In this document: positions 1-9,012 of the stretch, piece after piece
Position numbering within the stretch: the first letter of the stretch is position 1
Layout: each line of letters begins with the position of its first letter
NCBI GenBank assembly: GCA_963729795.1
Contig: CAVSPC010000033.1
Coordinates: 16,889-80,888 of the forward strand
Origin: CAWBBA01 sp963729795
Lineage (GTDB): Bacteria; Desulfobacterota; Desulfomonilia; Desulfomonilales; Desulfomonilaceae
DNA length: 64,000 nt
Reading direction: 5' to 3'
Translations under genes and position numbers: made by a program
Notes under the pieces: model-generated
Databases searched by the model: none
The model's input: the letters and a program-made list of their open reading frames with translations, nothing else
Told to the model about the DNA's origin: nothing

Positions 1-14
1 TGGCGCTTCATCGT

Positions 15-896
15 TCACGTCGCCGGAGGACAGAGCCGAGTAAGACGTGCGGGTTCACCGCATCTGTGGCAGGTTTCTCGGCACGGATCCAGGCGCGCCC
101 TGCAGCGCCCGCAGAACCTGGGCGCATCGGTTTCCAGGAGTGGCACAGGGAATTGGCATCGAGAGCATCGGACAGAAACTTCCGGTGTGTAAGCGCCGCA
201 GTTAGGGCAGCAGATCAGCGGCCCCTCCCCCAACGTCGGAAAAGGATGAATCTTCCGAAATTCTTGAATCCTATGGTTCATGAGCCAGCCCATGAACGCC
301 ATTAGGGGTATCAAAGAGAGCATTGCCGTGCCCGGATAGGCCGCCACAAGAAAATTGTAGAATCCATGCAGGCAGGCAGCAATGAGGAACCCTTTTGTTA
401 TGGTCAAGAGTTCTCCCTCTCGCTGAAAACGCGCCAACCCCATCGAATAGCCCCACATTGCGGCGAACATCACATGAGCAGGGGTTGCAAAAACCGCTCT
501 AGGCACAACAATGGCCGGCCCAAGCATACCCATGTATATTGTGTTCTCTACTGAAGCAAACCCGAGAGCAGCGGTAGCGGAGTACACGAGTCCGTCGATG
601 GGCTCCCGGAATTCGCTGCTCCTATAGACGGAAATCCAGACTGCTGCCAGCTTGAAAAACTCTTCGATCGGGCCGATCAACAAGAAGCTTACTTCTGCAG
701 AGCGTAAGAGCGTCGGCTGACGAAGTCCGGCGCCAGTGAGATTTTCAACTACAAACGTTGGGATGGTGCAGGCGCACCCCCACAGGAACACGCGAACTAT
801 CTTCTCGAAGGACCTCATGTTGTTACGCGTCTTCCGATGGAAATACCACAACCATATCAGTCCGGGCACGAGCCCGAGAATCGGAAGAGCCGTCAC
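15..896 (-). CDS. PrsW-family intramembrane metalloprotease with C-terminal zinc ribbons
   Basis: Predicted polytopic inner-membrane protease of the PrsW/CAAX-like (glutamic/metallo) class, which cleaves membrane proteins such as anti-sigma factors; the substrate here is unknown. Visible motifs are the EExxK signature (EEFFK), an HVMFA helix and a final CLHGFYN helix, giving the Glu/His set of the family. The C-terminus carries four CxxC pairs typical of tandem zinc ribbons. The frame is open to 1115, but residues upstream of the first PrsW helix look non-native and would overlap the divergent ABC gene. I chose the GTG at 896, preceded by GAGG about 10 bases away; ATG 1025 and 1115 are alternatives without a convincing Shine-Dalgarno. 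The gene is transcribed away from the ABC ATPase. Family confident, start uncertain. Confidence 0.75.
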   Translation of the reverse strand: MTALPILGLVPGLIWLWYFHRKTRNNMRSFEKIVRVFLWGCACTIPTFVVENLTGAGLRQPTLLRSAEVSFLLIGPIEEFFKLAAVWISVYRSSEFREPIDGLVYSATAALGFASVENTIYMGMLGPAIVVPRAVFATPAHVMFAAMWGYSMGLARFQREGELLTITKGFLIAACLHGFYNFLVAAYPGTAMLSLIPLMAFMGWLMNHRIQEFRKIHPFPTLGEGPLICCPNCGAYTPEVSVRCSRCQFPVPLLETDAPRFCGRCRARLDPCRETCHRCGEPARLTRLCPPAT

Positions 897-1105
897 AAGA
901 TGATTACCTCGGAATTGACATTGTTGACCCTGGACCGTATAACACAGTGCCAGGAAAGAGCCAAGTCTTCGCGGAATCGCGATATGTAGGCGAGTTGCGA
1001 GACCTCTCAAAGCTTGCATGGCCATGGTGAGGAGAGCGAACCGACGGACTCCGTAGTGGAGCCGGCGGCCGTGCATTTCACCGGCCCACAATTTCAGAAA
1101 TTCGT

Positions 1106-2173
1106 ATGAACGCATCTGCCGTCCAATATCAATCTATGTGTTCTCCAGACGACCAACTCGTTAGAGTGGAGGGTTTGGTAAAGTATTTTCCTGTCAAAGG
1201 TAGCTTCTTTCAGAGAGAAGACCTCGAGGTCCACGCTGTGGATGGCGTTGACCTTGAGATTTGCAGAGCTGAAACTCTGGGGCTGGTCGGTGAAACCGGT
1301 TGCGGCAAGACAACGCTGGGAAGGCTGATACTGAGGCTGGAAAAGCCGACTTCGGGGCGTGTTCTGTTCGAGGGTGAGGATATAAGTTTCGCCGGACGAT
1401 CTGCGATGAGACTGGTGCGGCGCAAGTTGCAGGTCATCTTTCAAGACCCGTATTCGTCGCTGAACCCGCGAAGGACAGTCGAAGACATTATCATGGAGCC
1501 CTTGATCATCCATCGGATAGGAACCCCTTCTCAACGACGTGAGAAGGTCCAGGCCCTAATGAATGAAGTAGGTCTGAGGGCCGAGTACTTGAAACGCTAT
1601 CCACACGAATTCTCGGGAGGACAGAGGCAGCGAATCGGCATCGCGAGAGCGCTGGCACTGAATCCCAGCCTGATCATCGCGGACGAACCCGTATCCGCCT
1701 TAGATGTATCGATCCGTTCGCAGGTGTTGAATCTAATGGAGGACTTGCAGGAAAAGTACGGCCTGACCTACTTGTTTATTTCTCACGACCTCTCCGTGGT
1801 GGAGCACATCTCGGACCGGGTCGCTGTAATGTACCTGGGGAAAATTGTGGAGATAGGATCGAAAGCGGATATTTACGCGCGGCCGTTGCACCCGTATACC
1901 GAAGCATTACTCAGTGCGGTCCCTATTCCCGATCCGAAATCACGACGGAAAAGAATAATTTTGGAGGGCGATGTGCCGAGCCCCATCGATCCGCCAGCCG
2001 GCTGCCGTTTCCACCCCCGTTGCTGGCTAAGGATTCCGGTGTGCACAGCGGTAGTACCTCCCTTGCAGGAGGTCGGGGGCGGCCACGCGGCTGCCTGCCA
2101 CGTCCGAGCGCCGGCTTTCCCGGAAAATGAGCTTGAAGCCATGATGCCGCCGGCAATTCGGCCTACTTGTTGA
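1106..2173 (+). CDS. Oligopeptide/dipeptide ABC transporter ATP-binding protein (DppF/OppF type)
   Basis: Cytoplasmic ATPase subunit of a peptide/nickel-type ABC importer. The domains are in order: Walker A GETGCGKT near residue 62, Q-loop region FQDPYSSLNPRR, ABC signature FSGGQRQR, Walker B LIIADEPVSALD, switch His in FISHDLS, and the C-terminal oligo_HPY segment with GCRFHPRC. At 355 residues it is near the upper end for DppF/OppF. No permease, binding protein or DppD partner lies beside it: upstream is a divergent protease and downstream a convergent Fe-S protein. It is therefore an orphan ATPase that must work with subunits encoded elsewhere, or is a relic. The start (ATG 1106 or 1136) is not decided by a ribosome binding site. 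Confidence 0.88.
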   Translation: MNASAVQYQSMCSPDDQLVRVEGLVKYFPVKGSFFQREDLEVHAVDGVDLEICRAETLGLVGETGCGKTTLGRLILRLEKPTSGRVLFEGEDISFAGRSAMRLVRRKLQVIFQDPYSSLNPRRTVEDIIMEPLIIHRIGTPSQRREKVQALMNEVGLRAEYLKRYPHEFSGGQRQRIGIARALALNPSLIIADEPVSALDVSIRSQVLNLMEDLQEKYGLTYLFISHDLSVVEHISDRVAVMYLGKIVEIGSKADIYARPLHPYTEALLSAVPIPDPKSRRKRIILEGDVPSPIDPPAGCRFHPRCWLRIPVCTAVVPPLQEVGGGHAAACHVRAPAFPENELEAMMPPAIRPTC

Positions 2174-2200
2174 ATTTTTGTGCCACACTCGCGCAATTTC

Positions 2201-3145
2201 CTAAGAATTACCGGTGCCTCCATTCAAGCCGATTACTTGCATCAGCCATTGGAGCGATTCCAAACGCGGGCGCCACTCTTCCTCTATGATGGGAGCACAC
2301 TGTTCAATCCCGAACTTCCCTGTGAAAAGCCCGGTAGCGAATTCCATGCAGTTTTGTTTGCCACAGCGCTTGCAGTCAGTGGACGGAAGTCGCTTGAAGA
2401 TTTCGATGGCTCCGATTCCCTGACGACGTTGTTTCTCAGGCTCCAGGTTGGATCGCGAGTCCCAGGCTGAAATCACGAGATCGACGAAAGACCGCAGCAT
2501 TATCCACGCGTCCAGGAGGTCGTCTGCCCTGCAAATCACGAAGCGTTCCGGTGAAATAACCAGCAACCTGTGCTCCTCTTCAAACGCGAGGACCGGGACG
2601 TCAAACCTGTATGATCCACCCCTTATGAGTCTTGCCATCAACGGTATTAACAGGGCCAAACTCTTCCCTGGAATCACCTCGACTCTTAGTTTGAGAGGAT
2701 CGGTGAGACTTGGGCGGACAGTTGAGACTGCCAGGGTCCCTAGGGCTTCAGTCCACTTGCTGTTCGGCGGAGAGGCTTTAAGTATCTCTTTAGCCGCTGG
2801 ACGGTAGGGAATAACGCCGCTGACAGCGACGTCTGCTTGCCTGAGTTCGTCAGCCAGTGACTTTGGCCCTCCGCTATCTATAACTGTGGGCGCAACCAGC
2901 CCAAGGCAAAACCTGGGCGGTTGGACCACTAATGCGGTCACTCCCATCGAGTCAATGTACTTCCGGCTATTTTCGAACGATGCCTGATCGGGGAAGATAA
3001 TTACTTTGGCCATGCCGACAAGAAACACCAATGATCGCTTGAAGTCAATGGAAAGTAATGACCGCAATAGTTCACCGCGGCGAACAAAGAGACCGCTGAG
3101 ATAGACATTGGAGATTGGCAGTGGTATATCCTTGTCCTGCAACAT
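2201..3145 (-). CDS. Fe-S domain protein (CO dehydrogenase/acetyl-CoA synthase-type cluster motif)
   Basis: The C-terminal 45 residues carry a CxxCGxxxCxxFA...C pattern (CKRCGKQNC plus a distal Cys in EQCAPI), which matches the small 4Fe-4S domain found in the corrinoid Fe-S protein of acetyl-CoA synthase and related electron-transfer proteins. The roughly 230 residues before it have no motif I recognise. By family knowledge the domain binds one 4Fe-4S cluster; the overall function is unknown. The first 44 residues are of uncertain authenticity, and an internal ATG at 3013 (MAKVIIFPD) is an alternative start. The gene converges on the ABC ATPase (27 bp gap) and is divergent from the POT transporter. 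No other Wood-Ljungdahl gene is visible in the window. Confidence 0.7.
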   Translation of the reverse strand: MLQDKDIPLPISNVYLSGLFVRRGELLRSLLSIDFKRSLVFLVGMAKVIIFPDQASFENSRKYIDSMGVTALVVQPPRFCLGLVAPTVIDSGGPKSLADELRQADVAVSGVIPYRPAAKEILKASPPNSKWTEALGTLAVSTVRPSLTDPLKLRVEVIPGKSLALLIPLMARLIRGGSYRFDVPVLAFEEEHRLLVISPERFVICRADDLLDAWIMLRSFVDLVISAWDSRSNLEPEKQRRQGIGAIEIFKRLPSTDCKRCGKQNCMEFATGLFTGKFGIEQCAPIIEEEWRPRLESLQWLMQVIGLNGGTGNS

Positions 3146-3245
3146 GCTGATAACTGCCGACGGGTGCCGGTCGCCGATTGGGGGTTCCTATCTGACGCTT
3201 CACGTCAATGTGTTTCCGTTGAAGTATGAGATCAAGGAGTAAGGG

Positions 3246-4538
3246 GTGATTCGATCGTCTGAGGAAATCCTGTTCGGACATCCGAAGGGACTCTTCATAC
3301 TGTTCTTGACTGAGATGTGGGAACGATTTTCCTTTTACGGCATGAGAGCCCTCCTCGTGTACTACATGATCAAGCAGCTCATGTTCTCTCAGCCGGAAGC
3401 TTCTCAGATTTATGGACTGTACACTGGCCTTGTTTACTTTACACCTCTCTTCGGCGGCATTTTGGCTGATCGTGTCCTCGGACAACGTAGGACGGTGATC
3501 ATTGGCGGGGTGTTAATGGCAATCGGCCATTTCTTACTGGCTTACCAATCAATGTTCTTTCCCGCTCTTTTGTTTTTGATTCTGGGAAATGGCGCATTTA
3601 AGCCGAACATTTCGACGCAAGTGGGCAGCCTTTATCCTCCCGGAGATCCACGTAGAGACAGAGCTTTTAGCATATTCTATGCCGGCATCAACTTGGGCGC
3701 CTTTTTTTCTCCGCTGGTTTGCGGCACATTAGGCGAACTCTATGGATGGCATTATGGATTTTCGGCGGCGGGAATAGGCATGGTCATCGGACTCACGATC
3801 TATCTTTTCGGGCAGCGCTGGCTTGCGCCCGACCTCTTGACTGAAAAAGGACTTGAAGGGGAAAAGGCGACAGCCCCTCTTACCGCACAAGAAAAAAACA
3901 AAGTCTGGAGTTTAATTGCAATATGTCTGTTTAGTGCGGCCTTCTGGGCGGCTTATGAACAACAGGGCAATACAGTTGCGCTTTGGGCCGACGCGGACAC
4001 TAACCGGTATCTCCTTGGTTGGGTGATTCCCGCGTCATGGTTTCAGTCTGTCAACCCGGCCCTGATAATTCTCGGAACACCTCTGATTACGTCTCTTTGG
4101 GCATGGCAGTCCAGAAAACAGAAGGAACCGTCAGCAGTCGCAAAGATGGCCTTTGGCTGTTTCCTGCTTGCATGCGGTTTCCTACTCATGATCCCTGCAG
4201 CCAGACTGTACTCCTTGGGCGGGAAACCCGTCAGCATGCTGTGGCTGGTTCTCTTCAATCTGTTCGTGACTGCCGGAGAGTTGTACCTTTCGCCGGTCGG
4301 ACTCTCGCTTGTAACCAAACTATCGCCTCCCCGCATGGTCTCCATGATGATGGGAGTTTGGTTCTCGTCGGCATTTATCGGGAATTACGCAGCGGGTTTC
4401 TTGGGCCGTTACTGGGAAAAAATGCCTAAAGACGTCTTCTTCCTGATGATCGCCGCTGTAAGCTTTTCCGCGGGATTGGCTATCATGATGCTCCAGCAGC
4501 GCCTGAAGCGTACCATCGGATCTCCGGACAGCGTGTAG
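3246..4538 (+). CDS. POT-family proton-coupled peptide transporter
   Basis: Inner-membrane MFS-type symporter that takes up di- and tripeptides with protons. The N-terminus shows the family hallmark EMWERFSFYG (ExxERFxxYG), followed by LADRVLGQRRT between TM2 and TM3 and the second POT signature FYAGINLGAFFSPL. About 12 hydrophobic segments are seen over 430 residues, slightly shorter than enteric DtpA-type proteins (about 490). The start is the GTG at 3246, preceded by AAGGAG at a spacing of 6-7 bases. It is a single-gene unit between the divergent Fe-S protein and the cyclase gene. The nearby orphan peptide-ABC ATPase suggests peptide uptake is relevant locally, though no regulatory link is visible. 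Confidence 0.88.
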   Translation: MIRSSEEILFGHPKGLFILFLTEMWERFSFYGMRALLVYYMIKQLMFSQPEASQIYGLYTGLVYFTPLFGGILADRVLGQRRTVIIGGVLMAIGHFLLAYQSMFFPALLFLILGNGAFKPNISTQVGSLYPPGDPRRDRAFSIFYAGINLGAFFSPLVCGTLGELYGWHYGFSAAGIGMVIGLTIYLFGQRWLAPDLLTEKGLEGEKATAPLTAQEKNKVWSLIAICLFSAAFWAAYEQQGNTVALWADADTNRYLLGWVIPASWFQSVNPALIILGTPLITSLWAWQSRKQKEPSAVAKMAFGCFLLACGFLLMIPAARLYSLGGKPVSMLWLVLFNLFVTAGELYLSPVGLSLVTKLSPPRMVSMMMGVWFSSAFIGNYAAGFLGRYWEKMPKDVFFLMIAAVSFSAGLAIMMLQQRLKRTIGSPDSV

Positions 4539-4728
4539 GCCTCGGCCGACGTCTGTCGGTAGATTTCCCAACAGCACGCGCGGGATGAGAGCGGAAACAG
4601 GCGAGACATGCCCTAACGTCTTGCAAAAGAGGGGGAAGTATGGTTTGGATAATGGCTATCCACTCTTGGGCTAGTGCCACAGAAGCACCTGACATTCTTC
4701 CCGGCCGGAGAGTCAAACTGGGACATCT

Positions 4729-6168
4729 ATGCAAGATTTCAAAGAATTGATCTATTCGATAAGTGCGATCAACATATTGGATATTGCGATCATCGCATCT
4801 CTTATCTATTTTGTGCTGGCTTGGCTCCAAGGTACCCGCGCATTCCAAATCCTGGCAACTCTTCTCGGCATCGGCCTGACCTATTTGGCGGCTTCCGCTT
4901 ATGGGTTGGTACTCACCTCTGTTTTGTTCCAATATTTGTGGGCCGCAATTATCGTTGTACTCGTCATAGTGTTCCAGCCCGAAATAAGAGAAATGCTTGA
5001 TAGGGCCTCGCCGATACGCTATTTGAGCGGACGTCAGCCTGACGATGTTAAGCCTGTCATAATTGATGAGATGGTCAGAGCGGTAGCGGAGCTTGCCCGT
5101 TTGAAGATCGGGGCGCTGATAGTATTTCAGCGGTTCGAGAGGCTCGACAAGACCATTTTGAAGGGGAGACTTCTTGATAGCCTCATCTCTGCCGAAGCTC
5201 TGGTAATGATTTTTCAAAAAGGTTCCCCGCTTCACGATGGAGCAGTGCTCATATCACGCGACAGAATCAAAGCTGCCAGTTGCGTGCTCCCGCTATCGCA
5301 AAAAGAGGACCTTAGCTCCCATTATGGTACCAGACACCGGGCAGCACTGGGTCTTACTGAAAAGTCCGACGCTGTCTGTGTGGTAGTGTCCGAGGAACGA
5401 GGCGAAGTTTCCCTGGTCGATGGAAAGGAGATTACTAATTACAAAAAAAAGGGGGAATTCCGGCAAGCACTTGAACGCCGCTTGGTGCTCGGGGAGGCGT
5501 CGACGGAAGAAACGACCACCGACCCGAGGCGGAGCTGGATCACCTCTAACTGGGGCTTGAAAATGCTTGCCCTGGGTACCGCCGTCTTCCTATGGTTTGT
5601 AGTCGTCGGTCCGCGGCACTCGGAAGTCGGAATGTCTGTGCCCATACAGTATACTAATCTGCCGCCTACAATGGAAATCACAGGAACATGGATGGATCGC
5701 ATCGACGTCATGATTAGAGGTTCCGGCGCGGGGCTGGCCAACTTGACACCCGGATCTGTGAGGGCGCTTGTAGATCTGAGCGGAGTCCTGCCCGGCCTGA
5801 ACTATTTCAGGATAACCAACAAGAATCTGTTGGTTCCTCCGGGGATCGCCGTATCACAGATCCGCCCTTCTGACCTCCATCTCAACATAGAGGCCGCCTC
5901 CACGAAGAATATCGGCGTGGTTCCGACGCTGGCCGGAGCCTTGCCGGAAAACACAAAAGTTACCGTTACCCCCTCTGAAGTTCGCATAACGGCAGCGCAA
6001 GGCGATCTCAAAAAAGTTACATCCATAACCACTGAACCGATAACAGTGTCCGAATTGATCGCGAAGAAGAAAATCGTGACCCACGTAGTAGTGAGGCCAG
6101 ACGGACTGAAGATAGACTCGATCGAGCCTGTTCAGGTGACTGTTAACCTTGCGGAGGAACGACCTTGA
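4729..6168 (+). CDS. cdaA: Diadenylate cyclase CdaA fused to YbbR/CdaR-like domains
   Basis: Membrane enzyme that makes cyclic di-AMP from two ATP. Residues 1-85 hold three membrane helices as in CdaA/DacA. The DisA_N cyclase domain follows, with the catalytic DGA motif near residue 170 (SPLHDGAVL) and the RHR motif near 202 (GTRHRAALG). Uniquely for this layout, a fourth membrane helix at about 277-295 leads into roughly 180 residues of YbbR-type beta repeats. In Firmicutes that region is a separate protein, CdaR, which regulates CdaA from outside the membrane. At 479 residues the protein equals CdaA (about 275) plus a short YbbR protein. The gene lies 39 bp upstream of mreB on the same strand, so the two are probably co-transcribed, linking c-di-AMP to wall synthesis. 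Cyclase assignment firm; fusion read directly from one open frame. Confidence 0.9.
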   Translation: MQDFKELIYSISAINILDIAIIASLIYFVLAWLQGTRAFQILATLLGIGLTYLAASAYGLVLTSVLFQYLWAAIIVVLVIVFQPEIREMLDRASPIRYLSGRQPDDVKPVIIDEMVRAVAELARLKIGALIVFQRFERLDKTILKGRLLDSLISAEALVMIFQKGSPLHDGAVLISRDRIKAASCVLPLSQKEDLSSHYGTRHRAALGLTEKSDAVCVVVSEERGEVSLVDGKEITNYKKKGEFRQALERRLVLGEASTEETTTDPRRSWITSNWGLKMLALGTAVFLWFVVVGPRHSEVGMSVPIQYTNLPPTMEITGTWMDRIDVMIRGSGAGLANLTPGSVRALVDLSGVLPGLNYFRITNKNLLVPPGIAVSQIRPSDLHLNIEAASTKNIGVVPTLAGALPENTKVTVTPSEVRITAAQGDLKKVTSITTEPITVSELIAKKKIVTHVVVRPDGLKIDSIEPVQVTVNLAEERP

Positions 6169-6207
6169 ATGTGATGGAGCAAACTGCCACATGATCGGGG
6201 ATTGTCC

Positions 6208-7260
6208 ATGAGTGACCGCCCGGGTAAACTCGCGGGCCTGCTCGACTTTGTGGGGCGGACGTTCAGAGTAGACCTTGCAATGGACCTGGGAACCGCCAAT
6301 ACCCTCATTTATGCCAAGGGGAAAGGCATAGTCGTAAACGAACCATCTCTGATAGCAATTGACACTCGCACGGATAAGGCCGCGGCTATTGGAAAGCAGG
6401 CACGAGAGTATGTTGGACGCGGCCCGACATATATTAGGACGGAGAGGCCCCTTCGAAACGGGGTCATCGCAGATTTTGATGCGGCCATGTCCATGATAAA
6501 AGGGTTCTTGGCCAAGGCATTTACACCGCGATTTTGGATACGTCCGCGCATTGTGATTGGCGTGCCTTCAGGAATCACCCAGGTAGAAAGGAGAGCCGTA
6601 AAGAACTCCGCGTACGAGGCCGGAGCCAACCGAGTGTATCTTGTGGAGGAACCCATGGCCGCGGCACTTGGAGCCGGCCTGGACGTGGATCTTCCTGTTG
6701 GAAATCTGATCGTGGATATTGGCGGCGGTACGACGGAGGTGGCGGTCCTTTCCCTGTACTCCACGGCGTATTCAGAATCAATTCGGGTGGCGGGCGACGA
6801 AATGGATGAAGCTATCGTGCGCTATCTTCAGCGAAACATGCATCTTGAGATAACTCCCACCCTCGCTGAAAGGATCAAGATCAGAATAGGCAGTGCGGTT
6901 AGAACCAATGGAACTCCGACGATGACTGTCACAGGCAAGGAACTTGGCCGCGGGGGACCTCGAACGGTGAGCCTCACCTCGTCCGATGTCAGCGAGGCAC
7001 TCGAGGAACCCGTGGACGCCATTCTGGACACGATTCGTCGGGCTTTGGAGAACGCTCCGCCTGCCCTGCTCGCAGACGTCGAGGAACGGGGTCTGACTTT
7101 GACGGGGGGTGGGGCACTTCTGGCCGGCTTGGACGGCCTCATAGCTAAAATGACTGGAATCCCTGCTCATCTGGCGGATGATCCCCTGACGTCGGTTGTC
7201 AGAGGCTGCGGAATGGTAATCGAAGACCCTGTACGCTGGGAAGGAACCTTAGTGGGTTGA
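6208..7260 (+). CDS. mreB: Rod-shape-determining actin homolog MreB
   Basis: Bacterial actin that polymerises under the inner membrane and directs lateral peptidoglycan synthesis. The sequence shows the phosphate-1 loop MDLGTANTLIY, the phosphate-2 motif IVDIGGGTTEVAVLS, the EEPMAAALGAG segment and the adenosine motif LTGGGALLAGL, over 350 residues, the usual MreB length. The frame opens with a TTG at 6202, but ATG 6208 is preceded by GGGG at a 7-base spacing and is the better start. The usual partners mreC/mreD do not follow; instead the gene sits directly behind the diadenylate cyclase fusion, with which it probably forms an operon. Confidence 0.93.
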   Translation: MSDRPGKLAGLLDFVGRTFRVDLAMDLGTANTLIYAKGKGIVVNEPSLIAIDTRTDKAAAIGKQAREYVGRGPTYIRTERPLRNGVIADFDAAMSMIKGFLAKAFTPRFWIRPRIVIGVPSGITQVERRAVKNSAYEAGANRVYLVEEPMAAALGAGLDVDLPVGNLIVDIGGGTTEVAVLSLYSTAYSESIRVAGDEMDEAIVRYLQRNMHLEITPTLAERIKIRIGSAVRTNGTPTMTVTGKELGRGGPRTVSLTSSDVSEALEEPVDAILDTIRRALENAPPALLADVEERGLTLTGGGALLAGLDGLIAKMTGIPAHLADDPLTSVVRGCGMVIEDPVRWEGTLVG

Positions 7261-7410
7261 CTTTATTCCGATTGGCTTTCTAGCAAGTGATACAAGTTAC
7301 CGATCAACCGGTAAATACAGCACGCATCTGACAAAGCCTCCCGCTGGACGCAGGGCGAACTGGACAATATGCTGGTAACATGTTTCGACAAAATGGAAAA
7401 AAGGGCAGCC

Positions 7411-7854
7411 ATGGACTCACGAGATCGAGAATTGCTCAATTTGATTCAGGCAGAGTTCCCCGTTGAGCCGCATCCTTACATGGTCCTCGCTGAAAAGCTT
7501 GGCATGGATCAAGAGGAAGTCCTGGCCCGAATCGCCAATTTGAAAAGACAGGGCATAATCAGACGAATCGGCGCTTCCATCAATTCCAGGCGAGTCGGCT
7601 TCGTGAGCACTCTCTTGGCCGCTCAAGTGCCTGAGGAGAAGTTTGAATCATTTGTGCAGACGGTCAACTCATGCCCGGGGGTTACCCACAACTACGAAAG
7701 AAAACACACGTATAATGTGTGGTTCACGCTTATTGCACCCTCTCAGACTGAAAAGGAACGCATCATTCGGGGACTGATCGAAAGAACAGGCATTGAAATC
7801 CTGGAACTCCCTGCAACCAGGATCTTCAAAATCAGAGTGGATTTCAAATTCTAA
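7411..7854 (+). CDS. Siroheme decarboxylase-type Lrp/AsnC protein (AhbA/AhbB-like)
   Basis: Small protein of the Lrp/AsnC fold, with an N-terminal winged helix (MDSRDRELLNLIQ ... EVLARIANLKRQGIIRRIGA) and a C-terminal ferredoxin-like domain containing PGVTHNYERKHTYNVWFTL. The HNYxR...YNxWFTL pattern is the hallmark of AhbA/AhbB and NirD/G/H/L, which decarboxylate siroheme to didecarboxysiroheme for heme or heme d1. The single copy here does not tell AhbA from AhbB, and its heterodimer partner and AhbC/AhbD are not in the window. The frame is open from 7369, but ATG 7411 follows a purine-rich AAAAAAGGG at a good distance and starts at the conserved N-terminus. It overlaps the 3' end of the convergent hypothetical gene by 4 bp. 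Confidence 0.82.
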   Translation: MDSRDRELLNLIQAEFPVEPHPYMVLAEKLGMDQEEVLARIANLKRQGIIRRIGASINSRRVGFVSTLLAAQVPEEKFESFVQTVNSCPGVTHNYERKHTYNVWFTLIAPSQTEKERIIRGLIERTGIEILELPATRIFKIRVDFKF

Positions 7855-8984
7855 GGATGGGATGGCGTGGCCAACTGGGCCGTTCTTTGCTTGCTCGCGG
7901 CCTTAAGTGATTTTCGAAATTGACGTTCCATCTGATCGACGCCAGACATAACGCCCGTTTCCGGATCATCCAGAAGCGACAGCTTCATCTCATCAAGATA
8001 TGAATAAATGCTTTGTCTGAGAATGGGCTTATTTTCCTCGACGGTACTTGCATGATCCCATACATCCCAGATGATGACCCCAACGCCGACAATCGGCCCC
8101 AAGAACTTTCCCCCAACTTTTGCAGCCACCTTTCCACCGGTCTTGGCAGCAAGCTTGCCCATAGTCTTGGCCGCTATTTTTTCCCCGAGATTCGATCCGA
8201 TGCCTGCGAGAGCCTTACCTTCAAATGCTCCGATGACTTTGCCTGCAAGGACCACTGTGCCCGCAGCCGTAGAGGCATACAATGCCTTGAGGGTGATAGG
8301 AACATTCCTTCCGCCCTCTATGATGGACGACTGTTGTGAAATGTCGGCGATGTAGTTTTGCCAAACGGCGGGAGTCACATTGTATCGTTTTGGAATTTGG
8401 GCCACGAACGATCGCAGGTTATGCAAGTAACGTTCAAGAGTTGCGGCCTGAATACGCTCGAGTTGCATTTGGGATGTTTGAGGCTGAAGGACCCGGGATG
8501 CAAACTGTGACTGAAATTCCTCGGTACTCTCTTCCGCTGCTGTAGGTTGGTTGGAATCCACCCAGTGTATCGCGCCGTAATAGAGTGCTTTTGCTCCCCG
8601 TATCTGAGTATTCCAATAGCTGAAATACCAGTCCAGGAAATCGTTATCGACACGCTCCTTCAATCCCTTTTCCCACTTATCGAGTTGTGAGAGCGCGTAT
8701 TGTCGGGCGTCTATTCGAGCGTTATTCAGGGCTTCTTCCACCGCTTTGTCCAGCTTAGTGTAAACGGGTGGGACGGGACGAGATTCTTTCTTGGTGGGGT
8801 TTCTCTGCCCAGTCAGACTTCCAGCCCACTTCCCGCTCAAGAACAAATGATACCCCAGACCTGCGATGATGATGAACGCTACGATAGACCAGATGAGCAA
8901 GCTAGCGGCTTTAATGAGCTGGGTTATTGCCGACAGTCGGCCGGCCTTTTCGACGTCTTTCGGACAAGTAGTCTTTTCGTCCAT
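7851..8984 (-). CDS. Uncharacterised membrane-anchored protein with Ala/Gly/Lys repeat
   Basis: No family recognised. Visible structure: a cytoplasmic N-terminus, one clear membrane helix at about residues 30-52 (LLIWSIVAFIIIAGLGYHLFL), then a long mostly helical region. A second low-complexity amphipathic stretch near residues 250-310 repeats AAKxxGK (AAKTMGKLAAKTGGK, AAKVGGKFLG) and runs into a hydrophobic FLGPIVGVGVIIWDVWDH helix. The last 60 residues are charged and helical. The glycine/alanine hairpin resembles membrane-inserting helices, but I would not assign pore function. The start is ATG 8984 with AGGGG at 7 bases; a GTG directly precedes it. It lies 28 bp downstream of the frameshifted amidotransferase and may be the last gene of the nadE unit. 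Confidence 0.6.
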   Translation of the reverse strand: MDEKTTCPKDVEKAGRLSAITQLIKAASLLIWSIVAFIIIAGLGYHLFLSGKWAGSLTGQRNPTKKESRPVPPVYTKLDKAVEEALNNARIDARQYALSQLDKWEKGLKERVDNDFLDWYFSYWNTQIRGAKALYYGAIHWVDSNQPTAAEESTEEFQSQFASRVLQPQTSQMQLERIQAATLERYLHNLRSFVAQIPKRYNVTPAVWQNYIADISQQSSIIEGGRNVPITLKALYASTAAGTVVLAGKVIGAFEGKALAGIGSNLGEKIAAKTMGKLAAKTGGKVAAKVGGKFLGPIVGVGVIIWDVWDHASTVEENKPILRQSIYSYLDEMKLSLLDDPETGVMSGVDQMERQFRKSLKAASKQRTAQLATPSHP

Positions 8985-9012
8985 CACCGGTCCCCTATTT
9001 GATGGCGGGCTG

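Noticed and set aside
4539..4728. Possible c-di-AMP (ydaO-type) riboswitch before cdaA
   Set aside because: I looked for its conserved core and saw no match; the 190-bp gap shows only a weak CCGAC/GTCGG hairpin.
7297..7314. TTACCG/CGGTAA hairpin after mreB as terminator
   Set aside because: Short AT-rich stem without a T-run; too weak to call.
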